Shown in pieces: positions 29,801 to 44,800 of a DNA stretch of 64,000 bases; the stretch's first letter is position 1, and each line of letters begins with the position of its first letter. The position numbers and the translations under genes were made by a program. The notes beneath the pieces were generated by a model. It was given only the letters and a program-made list of their open reading frames with translations, did no database searches and had not been told where the DNA came from. This stretch comes from Deefgea tanakiae (GTDB lineage Bacteria > Pseudomonadota > Gammaproteobacteria > Burkholderiales > Chitinibacteraceae): positions 1,364,001 through 1,428,000 of the forward strand of contig NZ_CP081150.1 in assembly GCF_019665765.1 (NCBI RefSeq), read 5' to 3'.

Positions 29801-32800
29801 GCAGCCCTATTGCCGAGCTGTGGTAGAGCCCAAGCTAAGAAAACTTCTGACCCACTTTCCTAGCCTCACAAAGTAAATGTTTTTTGTTGCTTCTTGCGTG
29901 GCGCAGTGCGCCCGCAAGAGGCTATAATTGTGGCCTTCCCAAACCATCAAAGAGCCGCGCTATGTCGCCGCGACTAGACCTACTTCAGCCCTACCCATTC
30001 CAAAAACTGCGGCAACTTTTTGCTGAGATTACGCCCAATCCACAACTCAAACATATCAACCTATCGATTGGCGAGCCTAAACATCCAGCGCCAACCTTGG
30101 TTAAAGATGCTTTGAGCAATAATATGGCGGGTTTGTCGAACTACCCGGCAACACTGGGCTCTGATGAGTTGCGCCAAAGTATTAGCAACTGGGCGACCCG
30201 TCGCTACGGAATCCCAGAACTCAATGCCGCCACGCAAATTCTGCCTGTCAACGGCAGTCGGGAAGCTCTCTTTGCTTTTGCTCAGGCCGTGATTGATCCA
30301 ACCGCGGTGCGCCCTATCGTTCTTTCGCCCAATCCGTTTTATCAAATTTACGAGGGTGCCGCATTTTTGGCTGGTGCCGAGCCATGGTTTGTCAATTGCA
30401 CATCTGAGAATCGTTTCCAGCCAGATTGGGATAGCGTACCCGAAGAAATTTGGGCAAATACTCAGCTGGTTTTTGTTTGCTCACCAGGCAATCCGACTGG
30501 CGCAGTGGCTTCGCTGAGTGATTGGGAGCGACTTTTTAAACTTTCTGATCAATACGGTTTTGTGATTGCGTCTGACGAGTGCTATTCAGAAATTTATTTT
30601 GGTGAAGACAAGCCCTTGGGTGGTTTAGAAGCCGCACACAAATTAGGTCGCGATTTTACGCGATTGGTGATGTTTTCATCCCTATCAAAGCGTTCAAATG
30701 TACCAGGAATGCGATCTGGCTTCGTAGCCGGCGATGCAGCAATCATTGCTAAGTTTTTGCTATACCGTACTTACCATGGGTGCGCGATGAGCCCTATGGT
30801 GATGGCTGCAAGTGTGGCTGCATGGAATGACGAAGTACACGTTATTGAAAATAGAAAATTATATTCTGAAAAATTTGCAGCCGTGACTTCGGTTTTGCAA
30901 ACCGCATTGGATGTATCAATGCCAGACGCAGCTTTTTATCTCTGGGCCAAGTCGCCAATTGATGATGAGGCGTTCGCTACTGGATTGTTTGAGCAGCAGC
31001 ATGTTACCGTACTACCAGGATCTTACTTAGCACGGTCAGCTCACGGAACCAACCCAGGTTTAGGATTTATTCGTATCGCCTTAGTTGCACCGATTGCTGA
31101 GTGTGTAGCGGCAGCTGAGCGCATCGTTCAATATTGCCACACACTTAAGTAAATAAATTTAAATCGAAATCACCCACCAAGGAAATTTAATTATGAGCAA
31201 TTTGCAAGCCATTATCGAAACCGCATTTGAAAACCGTGCCGATATTACTCCAAGCAACGTTTCTGCCGATCTGCGTGCAGCAGTCAATGAAGTTATTACA
31301 GCGCTAGACCAAGGCCAATTGCGCGTTGCAGAGAAAATCGATGGTGATTGGTTTACTCACCAATGGATCAAGAAAGCAGTCTTGCTTTCGTTCCGCATCA
31401 ATGACAATGCGGTGCTAGATGGTGGCTGCACAAAGTTTTTTGACAAAGTGCCAAGCAAGTTTGCTGATTACACTGAAGAAGATTTTCGCAATGGCGGCTT
31501 CCGCGTAGTACCTAACGCAGTAGCACGTAAAGGCTCTTACATTGGTAAAAACGTTGTTCTAATGCCTTCTTACGTTAACATCGGCGCATTCGTTGACGAA
31601 GGCACGATGGTAGACACCTGGGCAACGGTTGGTTCTTGTGCCCAAATTGGCAAGAACGTACATTTGTCTGGCGGCGTTGGTATCGGTGGCGTTTTGGAGC
31701 CGCTACAAGCTGGCCCAACCATTATTGAAGACAATTGCTTTATTGGTGCGCGCTCTGAAGTTGTTGAAGGCGTTATCGTTGAAGAGGGTTCTGTGATTTC
31801 GATGGGCGTCTACATTGGCCAATCGACACGCATTTACGATCGTGAAACTGGTGAAGTGACTTACGGCCGCATCCCAGCAGGTTCAGTCGTTGTTTCAGGC
31901 AATCTACCTTCTGCAGACGGCAAGTACAGCCTATATTGCGCTGTAATCGTGAAGAAAGTAGACGCAAAAACTCGTTCCAAAGTAGGTATTAATGAGTTAC
32001 TTCGCGGCATCTAAGGGTATTTGACCGCAAGCATTGTAACGCAATGCTTGCGGCTTAATACATAAAAAATCCAGTCAAACGACTGGATTTTTTATTGGGC
32101 AGTTTAGTTACTGCTTTTTCGTTTTACAGAACTACATCGCGGCTAACTCCGTAGCGCCGCAGGATTCGACGTAACTGATCAAGCGCCTCAATTTGAATTT
32201 GCCGAACACGTTCACGCGTCAAACTCAAATTGGCAGCCAAATCTTCTAGCGTACAGATTTCATAGCCATTTAAGCCGTAGCGACGTTCAATCACCATTCG
32301 TTGCTTATCATTAAGTTGTTTTAGCCACTCTTTGACGTATTTTTCTACTTCGCTATTTTGCAGGATGGCTTCAGGACCATCGTGTTGATCATCAGGAATG
32401 GACTCGCCAATCGATAGCATAGGGTCAATATCAAGTGGCGCATCAAGCGAAGCAACGCGCTCATTTAAGCTCATTACACGGCGAACTTCTTCCACATCTT
32501 TGCCAACCAGATGAGCAATATCTTCGATAGCTGGCTCATGCCCTAAGCTCGCCTCAAGGTGACGCTGCGCTCGCAGATAGACGTTTAACTCTTTGATAAC
32601 ATGTACTGGCAGGCGAATAGTTCGAGACTGATTCATGATTGAGCGCTCGATACTTTGTCTAATCCACCAAGTCGCGTAAGTTGAAAAGCGAAAGCCGCGC
32701 TCAGGATCAAATTTTTCCAGTGCGTGCATCAGGCCAATATTGCCCTCTTCAATCAAATCAAGCAAAGTCATGCCGCGATTGATGTAGTGCTTGGCGATAT

Positions 32801-35800
32801 TTACGACTAAGCGCAGATTGTGCTCAATCATTTTTTGTCGTGCAGAAAAATCACCTTGAACAACGCGGCGCGAAAGCGCTCGCTCCTCGTCCGGCGTCAG
32901 TAATTTACTCTGCCCAATCTCATTTAGATAAATCTGAGTAACGTCGCCAGTACTTTCTGCCGTGTAACGATCTGATTCATCCTTGCTGTCTACCTCAGCT
33001 TCTGCATCTTCAGCTTCGACCTCGGCCAGGTCTTCTTCTTCAACAAGTTCTTCTTCTAATATATCCAGTTGATCGCTCATGATGTATCTCTAGTTTAGTT
33101 TTATATAGTTACTAGGATCGACAGGTTTACCAAACTTACGGAGTTCAAAGTGTAGCTTGACCTGGTCGCTATCTGTATTTCCCATCTCGGCGATTTTCTC
33201 GCCTTTTTTAACGACATCATTTTCTTTTACGATCAGTTTGCTGTTATGTGCATAGGCCGATAAAAACCCATCCGCATGCTGAACAATAATCATTTTTCCA
33301 TAGCCCCTGAGCCCCGCTCCGGCGTAAACGACCTTACCACTCCCTGACGCAACTATAGATTGCCCCATTTGTCCTGCAATATCAATGCCTTTACGCTCCA
33401 CTGTGAATGGCGTGGTCACTTTGCCAGCTGTTGGCGCCCCCCAATTTGCTGCAGTGGTATTACCAGGGGCCGATGAAGGTACCTCTGCAGAGCTTGTTTT
33501 ATCAGCGTTTTCTACTTTGGCGCCAGAGGCTATCAAGCCATTCGGTTTTGTCGTTACTCCACTCGCGCCAGCAACTGAGTTTTGTTGTTTTAGAACAACT
33601 TTTTCACCATCGGCTTGGCCAGCAATCGAAGATGCGGCTTGCTCCGAATAGCCTTCTTTTACCGCGCGCGGAAACTTTTTAATGCTGCCATTCGCTACGG
33701 CCTCCCTTTTTAGTGGCACTCCCGTACTTGAGATGGACGCAGAATCAGTAAGCGGTCGAACCTCAACCCCTGAATTTTGCTCTGCACCACCAGGGCTTAG
33801 CCTCAAGACTTGACCAACTCTGAGCGAATTGATATCAGCAATTCCATTCCACGCAGCCAAGTCTTTGTAAGCAAGACCGTGATCAAGCGCGATGCGATAG
33901 AGACCTTCTCCTGCCTTAACGGTGTAGGTGTCTGCATTAAGATTGGATGTTTCTTTGAGCGTTGCGATTGTGTTGCTTGTTGGTGCAGTTGCCGGCACGG
34001 TGCTGGACTGGGCTTTATCAACAATCGGCGCGGGGGTGCGTGGATTACTACTACAAGCGCACAAAAACAATGCAGATACAATGCTGAGGCGACTAACACT
34101 CATGCATATCCTCCTTAAAACTTAAATTGAACTGAGCGGGTTTGATTAGACCGTGCCGGGCAGCATTGGAACAAACTTGACCTTTTCAAGGCGTGTTTCG
34201 GTAAAGCCATCGGGGAGTCGCTCAATCATACGCAACTCCTGGTCCGAATCGCCGACCGGAAATACAAGGCGCCCCCCCATGGCCAGTTGGTCCATTAGGT
34301 TTTCTGGCACGATAGGCGCGGCAGCAGTAATGAGAATGGCATCAAACGGAGCGAGCTCTGGCAAGCCTTTGCTGCCGTCGGCATGCCTTAGTCGTGCGTT
34401 ATGAATTTGTAGTTCACTAAGTCGGTCGCGGGTGTTGCGTACAAGGCCGCCAATTCGCTCAATGCTATGAACTGTTTTGAATAGTTTGGCGAGAATGCTT
34501 GTTTGATAGCCGCAGCCGGTGCCGATTTCCAAAATAATACCATGCTGCGGCACAGCATTAACCAATTCAGACATTCTTGCCACAATGTAGGGCTGTGAAA
34601 TGGTCTGAGCAAAGCCAATTGGCAAAGACACGTCATCATAGGCTTTATGTGCCAAAGCTTCATCAACAAAAGCGTGGCGAGGAATTTGCCCCATTACCGA
34701 GAGAACGGCCTCATCGCAAATACCCTGTGCTCTAAGCCGTTCAAGCATGCGCGTCCTGGTACGTACTGATGTCATACCGCTACCTTGGGCCAGCATTACG
34801 TATTAATCCATGTAGAGATAAATTCCAACTGCTGATGCGCCGTTAAATCAACGGACAATGGCGTAATCGATACGCAGCCATTAGCGACAGCATCAAAGTC
34901 AGTACCTTCGGTGGCGTCCGCAACCTTCCCGATTGGACCGACCCACCAAATCGTATCGCCACGTGGGTTTTCGGAGCGAATTACAGGCGCAGACTTGTGG
35001 CGTCGGCCTAGGCGCGTCACTTGAATGCCTTTTAGCGCTTCATATGGCAGGTCAGGCACATTGACATTGAGCAGCACGGCACCACGAAATGGATCTTGCT
35101 GAAAGCGTTTAACCAAATCAGACGCAACGCGTGCCGCCGTTTCAAAGTGAACTGGGTTGTGAGATGCAAGAGAGATCGCAATAGACGGAATGCCTAGCAA
35201 AAAACCTTCGGTCGCCGCGGCGACCGTGCCAGAGTAAATCGTGTCATCCCCCATATTGGGGCCGTGGTTAATACCGGAAACCACCATATCGGGCAATTCA
35301 GGCATCAGACCTGTAGCAGCTAGGTGAATGCAATCTGTTGGGGTGCCGTTAACGTAAAAAAACCCAGAAGGTGCTTCACGAACTGACAATGGTCGATCTA
35401 GTGTAAGAGAGTTGCTGGAGCCGCTTCGATCACGCTCTGGCGCACAAACTAGCGTTTCGCCCAAATCACCAAGCGACATCGCTAAAGCGGCAAGCCCTGG
35501 TGAAAAATATCCATCATCATTACTTAGTAATAAACGCATAAGCACTCCCTTAAGCGCCCTATTCTAACCGCTTGTTGTTGCCGCGCAAACCGCGGTATCC
35601 CTGTCGTTGTGAAGAAGTCATGAGCCCTACGGAATCTGAAAGCATAAACAGGATGTGCGGGTATCGATTGCGAGCGATGCAAATATATCATCCCAACGTT
35701 TTTACAAGAACCAAGAGCAGATTAAAACAATACAATCATGAGTATATTCACGTAGGCTATATTAATTAGCATCTGCCACCATATACGTGACATTTATATT

Positions 35801-38800
35801 TAAATCGCAAAAAAAAGCGGCCAAGGCCGCTTTGGTATTGAGAAGCACAAGCTATGCGTCAAGTGGGGATTGCATCACCCAGTTCACGGCGGAGAAATTG
35901 ATGAAAATGGCGCATCCCATCTTCCATCGGGCTTTGGTAAGGCCCCACCTCGTTACGCCCCTCGGCAAACAGCGCCGCACGACCTGCTTCCATTCGATTA
36001 ATAATTTCTACATCTTCGACAGCAGTTTCTGCGTAAGCCGCTTGCTCGGCCGCCACAAAGTCGGGCTCAAAATAGGCAATGTCTTCGGGATAGTAAAACT
36101 CAACTACATTTTTGTAACTGCGCGGACCAGTCGGTATGATGGTCGAGATCACGAGTGTGTGCGGATACCATTCCACAGTAATATTCGGGTAATAGGTCAG
36201 CCAGATGGCGCCATATTTTGGTGCTTTACCGTGATCGTAGCGTTTTACCTGATCATGCCAGTCTTGATACACCTTGGAGCCAGGTCGAGCTAATTCGTGA
36301 TGCACGCCGACGGTTTGTACCGAGTACCAATCACCAAACTCCCATTTAAGCGCGTTGCAATCAACAAACTTGCCCAATCCAGGATGAAATGGCACGACAT
36401 GATAATCTTCGAGATAAACCTCGATAAAGGTTTTCCAGTTGCCTTCATACTCGTCGACTGCCACGCTGTGAAATACGTACTTTGAAAAATCAAGATCTTC
36501 ACGTACCCCTAGATTTTTCAAGTCGCGTTCAATATCGCGCCCAGACTCAAAGAGAAGCCCGTTCCAATTCTGCAACGAGGTCTCTGGCAGATGCAGGCAA
36601 GGTTTGCTTGGAAAGTGCGGTGCACCTAGTAATTGACCGTGCTGGTCGTAAGTCCAGCGATGCAACGGACAGACTGTATGCGTGGCATTGCCACGACCAT
36701 CAAGCATTTTAGCTTGGCGGTGCCGGCAGATATTAGAAAGAAGTTTCACACCCTCATCGGTGCGCTTTAGATATCGCGAGCCATTGCTCGCCTCTAAAAC
36801 ATGGTAGTCGCCCGCGGCAGGAACCATCAGTTCATGGCCGATATAACGCGGACCATTCGCGAACAATTTTGCGAGCTCTTGCTTAAACAACGCCTCGTCA
36901 AAATAAGCGGCAACAGGTAGTGGTGTAGAAAGATCCAGCTGCGACATTGATTCAATCATTAACTCAGCTGTAGCCAGATTGGACATGTCCAATACCTCCT
37001 GGGCTAGAAGGTCTTGCCACTTTGTTCGCCAATGCAACCAGCGCCCGATGGGTGGGCAAGCCATCAATAGATAAAAATCAAACCCAAAGGTCTGACCCGA
37101 AAAAGCCCGCAATTTTGCCTTAAATCAAAGATCGGGGCAAGAAAAAACCACTTAGCAATGAAGTGCTTAGGCAAAAAAAGACCCGCGCAATGCGGGTCTT
37201 TTGTCATGAGATAGTTTGGCGTTATGCCTTAACTGAATCAGCTTCTGCTTGATACGATTCGATTTGGTTGAAGTTCAAGTATTTATAGACTTCAGCCGAT
37301 TTGCTATCGAGCACACCAACGTCTGCCATGTACTCAGCAACCGTAGGAATACGGCCTAAGCGAGAAGCAATCGCAGCCAACTCGGCAGATGACAAGAATA
37401 CATTGGTGTTTTTGCCCAGACGATTTGGGAAGTTACGCGTTGACGTTGAAACGACCGTTGCGCCTTCACGAACTTGTGCTTGGTTACCCATGCACAATGA
37501 GCAGCCTGGCATCTCAGTACGAGCGCCCGCTGCGCCAAACGTACCGTAGTAACCTTCAGCCGTCAACTGCTCTGCGTCCATTTTCGTCGGCGGTGCGATC
37601 CACAATTTCGTTGGCAAATCGCGCTTACCTTCCAGCAATTTACCTGCTGCGCGGAAGTGACCAATATTGGTCATGCAAGAGCCGATAAACACTTCATCGA
37701 TCTTGGTTCCAGCAACTTCGGAGAGGATTTTCACGTCATCTGGATCATTTGGGCACGCCAAGATTGGCTCTTTCACGTCAGCCAAGTCAATTTCGATAAT
37801 CGCGGCGTATTCTGCATCCGCATCTGGCTCAAGCAATGTTGGGTTCGCCAACCACGCTTCCATACTCGCAACGCGGCGCGCCAAAGTTTTAGCGTCGCCA
37901 TAGCCGTTAGCAATCATAGATTTCAAAAGAACGATGTTTGAGTTGAGGTACTCAATAATAGGCTCTTTATCCAGACGAACCGAACACCCAGCTGCAGAGC
38001 GCTCTGCAGATGCATCGGTCAATTCGAATGCTTGTTCAACTTTTAAGGTTGGCAAGCCTTCGATCTCAAGAATGCGGCCAGAGAATGCGTTTTTCTTACC
38101 GGCTTTAGCAACAGTCAACAAGCCCGCTTTAATTGCGTACAAAGGAATCGCATTAACGAGGTCACGTAAAGTAATGCCTGGTTGCAATTCACCTTTGAAG
38201 CGAACCAAAATCGACTCAGGCATATCCAGCGGCATTACGCCGGTTGCAGCGGCAAACGCCACCAAGCCAGAGCCCGCAGGGAATGAAATGCCGATAGGGA
38301 AACGAGTGTGTGAATCGCCGCCAGTGCCAACGGTATCCGGCATCAACATGCGATTCAACCATGAGTGAATCACGCCATCACCTGGACGCAATGAAACGCC
38401 GCCACGATTGCGGATAAATTCTGGCAATGTGTGATGTGTTTTTACATCAACTGGTTTTGGATAGGCTGCAGTATGGCAAAACGATTGCATCACCAAGTCC
38501 GCAGAGAAACCCAAGCAAGCCAAGTCTTTTAACTCGTCGCGCGTCATTGGGCCGGTCGTATCTTGCGAGCCAACCGATGTCATTTTTGGCTCGCAGTAAG
38601 TGCCTGGACGAACGCCCTGACCTTCTGGCAAGCCACATGCACGACCGACCATTTTTTGTGCTTGTGTAAAGCCTTTGGTAGAAGTTGCTGGGTCTTGCGG
38701 TAAGCGGAAGATTGTTGAAGCAGGTAAACCCAACGCTTCACGTGCTTTGCTCGTTAAACCACGGCCGATAATCAAATTAATACGGCCACCTGCGCGTACT

Positions 38801-41800
38801 TCGTCGAGCAATACTTCAGTTTTTAGGCTGAAAGTAGTAACAACTTGACCGTCTTTTTCAACTTTACCGTCGTACGGGTAAATTGTGATGACGTCACCCA
38901 TATTCAAATTCGTTACATCAAATTCGATTGGCAAAGCGCCAGCGTCTTCCATCGTATTAAAGAAGATCGGCGCGATTTTGCCGCCCACGCAGTAGCCGCC
39001 AAAGCGTTTGTTTGGTACGAAAGGAATATCTTCACCAGTCCACCAGAGCACAGAGTTGGTGGCTGATTTGCGTGAAGAGCCGGTACCTACTACGTCGCCA
39101 ACGTAAGCGATTGGGTGGCCTTTCTTTTGCAACTCAACGATTTGCTTCATTGGGCCCACTGAGCCCGGCACGTCAGCGTCAATGCCTTCGCGCGGGTTTT
39201 TCAGCATTGCCAAAGCATGCAATGGAATGTCTGGGCGCGACCAAGCGTCTGGCGCTGGTGACAAATCATCGGTATTGGTTTCGCCAGTCACTTTAAAGAC
39301 AGTGACCGTCACTTGTGCTGGTACTTCTGGACGACTCGTGAACCATTCTGCGTCAGCCCAAGATTGTAAAACGGCTTTAGCGTTGGCATTGCCAGCGTCA
39401 GCCAGTTCTTTAACGTCATGGAAGTAATCAAACATCAATAGCGTTTTTTTCAGGCCTTCAGCGGCAATAGCGCCAACCTCAGCATCACCAAGCAAGTCGA
39501 TTTGAGGCTTGATGTTAAATCCACCGAGCATTGTGCCTAATAACTCAACCGCTTTTGCGCGAGAAATCAGCGCACAGGCTTCAGCGCCTGCAGCAACGGC
39601 AGCTAAGAATGCAGCTTTTACTTTGGCTGCATCATCAACACCAGCAGGAACACGGTGCGTCAGTAGGTCAACCAAAAAGGCTTCTTCGCCTGCTGGTGGG
39701 TTTTGCAACAAAGCGATTAAATCAGCAGTTTGTTGGGCCGTTAATGGCAATGGGGCAATGCCTTGCGCGGCGCGCTCGGCTACATGTTGACGGTAGGCTA
39801 CTAACACGGCGATACCTTTATAAATTTAGAGGGGAGAAAACTTGATCAAAAGCAAATCAATTGCATTTTACCCGTAGACGCACCTGCTGTGAACTAAACA
39901 GTAGGCAAAAATTTTAGACTACATGACATAGTCGTTCGAATAGCAAGCCAAATACTGAAAGAAAAGCAAAAGCTAAGCCGCTTGAGTGCAGTTATTTTTG
40001 AATCCAACTAAAACGCACCTCAATCAACCACTAACTAACCCGATTTAAAACTACTTGGTAGTATATAAGCCTATGCATTATTCATTAATAGCCACAATCA
40101 AATACCCGCAGCAACGGCAGCCGGGATCACCACAGGCTCCTCACCCTCTAGGCGCACCTGCTCAATATTTACAAACTGCTTAGAGATTTTCTCGCTAGTC
40201 ACACTCACCTCCATTGCATCTTCGTGCGCCTGACGAATGTGTGTAGCTAGGTTTTTCATTCGTTTATCAAATCGACCAAATTCTTGCCCTAACTTGCCCA
40301 GCGCTTCTTTGATAATGTGGACTTGCTTGCGCGTTTCTACATCTTTAATCACAGCACGAGCGGTATTTAAGACCGCCATCAGGGTCGTTGGCGAAACAAT
40401 CCAAACACGTTTACCCATCGCGTACTGCACCAATTCGGGGTGATAAGCATGAATCTCAGCAAATACAGCTTCAGCCGGAATAAACATCACGGCACCATCC
40501 GCTGTTACATTGGGGATGATGTATTTATTTGAAATATCATCGATATGTTTTTTGACATCTGCTTTAAAAAAACGCGTCGCCGTGACTTTGTCCATGTCGC
40601 CCGCAAACATTCGATGGTAGTTTTCGAGCGGGAATTTTGAATCGACAGCGACAGTACCCGTTGGCTCTGGCAGCTTGAGTAAACAATCCACACGCACACC
40701 ACCCGGCAACGTAGCTTGCAACTCGTATGTTTGTGCTGGCAGCACATTGCTAATCAGATGCTCTAACTGAACTTCGCCAAATGCACCACGTGATCGTTTA
40801 TCACCCAATAACTCTTGCAAACTCACGACATTGGTCGTTAAGCCATCAATTTTCTTTTGTGCCTCATCAATCGTAGCCAGACGCGCCATTACATTGGCAA
40901 AAGTTTCGTTGGTTTTCTTAAACCCTTCATCCAAACGCTCGGTGACCTTGCCTGAAATCTCAGCCAAACGATGGTCTGTTGCTTTTGTTAATTCACCGAC
41001 GCTCGCTGTGAGTGCCACTGAAGACTGCTGCAGCGCAGCTTGGAGTTGCTCCATTTCACGCTTCGATTGCTCGGCCAGCATCGTAGAAAGTTTTATCAGC
41101 ATATCTTCGCGTAGCGCGTCTTGTTTGCCTTGCAATACGCCAGAAATATCACCTAACTGCTTGAGCATTTGCTCGCGTGACTCGCCCAAGCTCGCCACCA
41201 AGGTGAGCCGCAATGTCGACAACGCCTCACTCTGGATAGTTTGTAAGCGAGAGATCGTTTCGCGACTCTCTTTCATTTCATTGCCAACACCAAGGCGCAG
41301 TCGCTCGAACGACTCACTCATACTATCGCGCAATCTATCGCTATTGCGATTAACCGCCTCATTGAGCAAACTACCGTGCTGCACTAAACCTTGTTGCATT
41401 GCTTCAGTTTGCTTGCTCATGCCGTGGTGAAGGTCATTCAGCATTTCGCGATGCTTCGTTTCCAGATCTTGCGTTAAAGCTTCGAGGACTTCACGTTGTA
41501 CTGTCGCTAGCTGATGCAATCGACTCACCACCAAGATACCTGCCAACAAAACCACCAGCGTGGTTACGCCAAATAGCATTTCCAACATATTGACAACCAA
41601 TGCAAAGCCATTAAAAAACACGATTGTAGGCTAAGCGACGTGAAGCGACTATAATTTGCCCCATGCAAAAATTAATCTTCAGTTTTTTAATGGCTTTAGC
41701 CAGTTTGAGCGCGCCTCTGCAAGCCTCTGAACCTGCGTCGACTCACGCAAATATCACTCAAGAAGTGAACGACTGGCTCAATACTTCATTAAGTAATAGC

Positions 41801-44800
41801 CCCGGCGCTTTTTCATTTGAATTGCGCCCTATCGTTAGTCGACTGAAGCTCGATGGCTGCACGCAACGTGAAATTAGTTTGCCGCAAGGCAATCGCTTGG
41901 TTGGCAACACAATGTTGCGCGTAAAGTGCATCGAAGGTGCAAATTGGATGTTCAATTTACCAGTCAAAATCAGCATTCAAGTGCAATATGCCGTTGCCGC
42001 TAGGCCCTTAGCAGCCAATCAAGAAATTAGCACGGGCGATATCGCCATGCAGCAAGGTGATTTGGCTACGTTGCCCGGATCGGTAATTTTAGACCCTGCA
42101 ACCGCAATTGGCCGCGCACTCAATAGCCCGGTGGCTGCAGGTCAAACCTTGCGTCAAGAGCAATTGCGCACTGCAATGGCCATTTCACAAAATCAAAAGG
42201 TCAAAATCATATTTAGGCAAGACGGCATCGAAATCAGTAACGAGGGTATTGCCATGAATGCCGCAGCAGAAGGGCAGCCGGTGAGAGTACGTCTTGATAA
42301 AGGCAAAACAATCACTGGCACTGCTCAGCTCGGCGGCATTGTCGACGTCGGGCCGTAAGCCAAGGTTATTCTGACATTTTTTGAGCTAGGCGTTAGAATC
42401 ACTCGTTTGATTTAATTTACCGTACATTTTGGTCAAGACACATTCAATGCATGTAATTCGCGGCACGCCGCACCACCCTCTTCCTCGCTCGGCTTTAACT
42501 ATTGGCAATTTCGACGGACTACATCGAGGCCACATTGCGATGCTGGATCGGCTTAAGGCTGAGGCCAAGGCGCGTCAACTTGTGACCGCAGTCATGACGT
42601 TTGAGCCACACCCAAGAGAACTTTTTACGCCTGAATCAGCCCCGGCCCGCTTAACCAGCTTACGTGAAAAAATTGAGCTTTTGCGTGAAGCCGAAATTGA
42701 CTACCTGATCGTTCAGCGCTTTACCAAAGCCTTTGCATCAATTGATGCACAGGCTTTTCGCGATCAAATCGTCGCAAAGCAGCTTAACGCGGCTTATGTA
42801 TTGGTTGGCGATGACTTTCAGTTTGGTGCAAAAAGAAGTGGTGACTTCAATCTAATGGCCGCTTCGGTTGATTTTTCGACGGTTAGCCTGCCAACGCTCA
42901 AGCATGACACGGAGCGGGTATCTTCCACCGCGGTACGAAATGCATTGCAGCATGGCGACATGTCACAAGCCGCTACGCTACTGAGCCGCCCTTATTCGAT
43001 TGCGGGTCGTGTCGTTGGCGGCGATCAGCTTGGACGTACTTTTGGCTTTCCGACGGCAAATATTCAACTGAAACATAATAAACCTCCTTTGTTTGGCATC
43101 TTTGTCGTTGAAATTTTGGGCCTAGAGCGCACCTATCAGGGGGTTGCTAGCCTAGGTTTTCGCCCCACTATTCATGGTGGCGACCTAAAACCCAAACTAG
43201 AAGTACACATTTTTGACTTTGATCGTGATATTTACCGATCACATTTACGTGTTAATTTTCTTGCCAAATTACGCGACGAAGAAAAATACCCAGATTTTGA
43301 CACCTTGATCGCCCAAATTCAGAAAGATTGCGATCAAGCACGCGCTTGGTTTGCGGCGCGCCAACCTATTTAATATTGAATACAAGAGACAACAATGAGC
43401 GATAAACCCGCGAACAAATATCCAGTTAATCTTTTAGATACGCCGTTTCCGATGCGTGGCGATCTCGCGAAGCGCGAGCCTGGATTCTTAAAGCAATGGC
43501 AAGATGCCAAAATCTACCAACAACTGCGTCAGGTCGCTAAAGAACAAAATCGTCCTAAATTTATTTTGCATGACGGCCCTCCGTACGCCAATGGTGATAT
43601 CCATATCGGCCATGCGATGAATAAAGTCCTCAAAGACATCATCCTAAAGTCAAAATCACTGAGTGGTTTTGATACGCCGTACGTGCCAGGCTGGGATTGC
43701 CATGGAATGCCGATTGAGCATCAAATCGAAAAACTGGTTAAATCAGACAAAGACGCAATTAAAGCCAATCCAGCGATTCATGCTCGTATTGTTGAATACC
43801 GCAAAGCGAATGAACTCAACGAGAAAGATATTCACCTACCTAGCTCATTCATCCGTGAATTGTGCCGTGAGTATGCAGCATTACAAATTGAGCGACAAAA
43901 AGTCGACTTTATCCGCCTTGGCGTTTTGGCTGACTGGGAAAACCCATACCTAACGATGAACTTCAAAACCGAAGCCGACATCGTCCGTACTATGGGCAAA
44001 ATCCACCATAACGGTTATTTGGTGAAAGGCCAAAAGCCAGTGCACTGGTGTGTCGACTGCGGCTCAGCCCTAGCTGAAGCAGAAGTTGAATATGAAGACA
44101 AAGTATCGGCAGCGATTGATGTTGCTTTCCAAGTGGTCGATATGGCCGCCCTATCTGCCGCCTTTGGTGGCGTTAATGTGGGAGAACAAACTGCGAGCGC
44201 AGTGATTTGGACCACTACGCCTTGGACGTTACCAGCAAATCAAGCGGTTTCGGTACACCCAGAATTCACTTACGATCTGATTGCCACTGAAAAAGGTTTA
44301 CTGATTTTAGTGCGTGAGTTAGCTGAAGCGGCCTTAAAACGCTACGACATCGATGCCAATGAAGTGATCGCTCAAGCCAAAGGCGCGGCGCTCAATGGTT
44401 TACTACTGCAACACCCATTCATTGATCGCCAAGTGCCGATTATCTGCGGCGAGCATGTTACCGCTGAAGCCGGTACAGGCTTGGTGCACACAGCTCCTGC
44501 ACATGGCTTGGAAGACTACCAAGTTGGTTTGAAATACAAACTGCCGGTAGACAATCCAGTTGCCAATGATGGTCGTTACATTTCAACGACCGAGTTTTTT
44601 GCAGGCGAAACGGTCTGGAAAGCCAATCCAAAAGTCGTTGCTCTACTGGAAGAACGCGGCGCATTGCTCGCCAACAAAAAACTCGAACACAGCTACCCGC
44701 ATTGCTGGCGCCACAAAACACCACTGATTTTCCGTGCGACAACGCAATGGTTTATTGGCATGGACAAAGAAGTTGGTGGCGAAACGTTGCGTGACAAAGC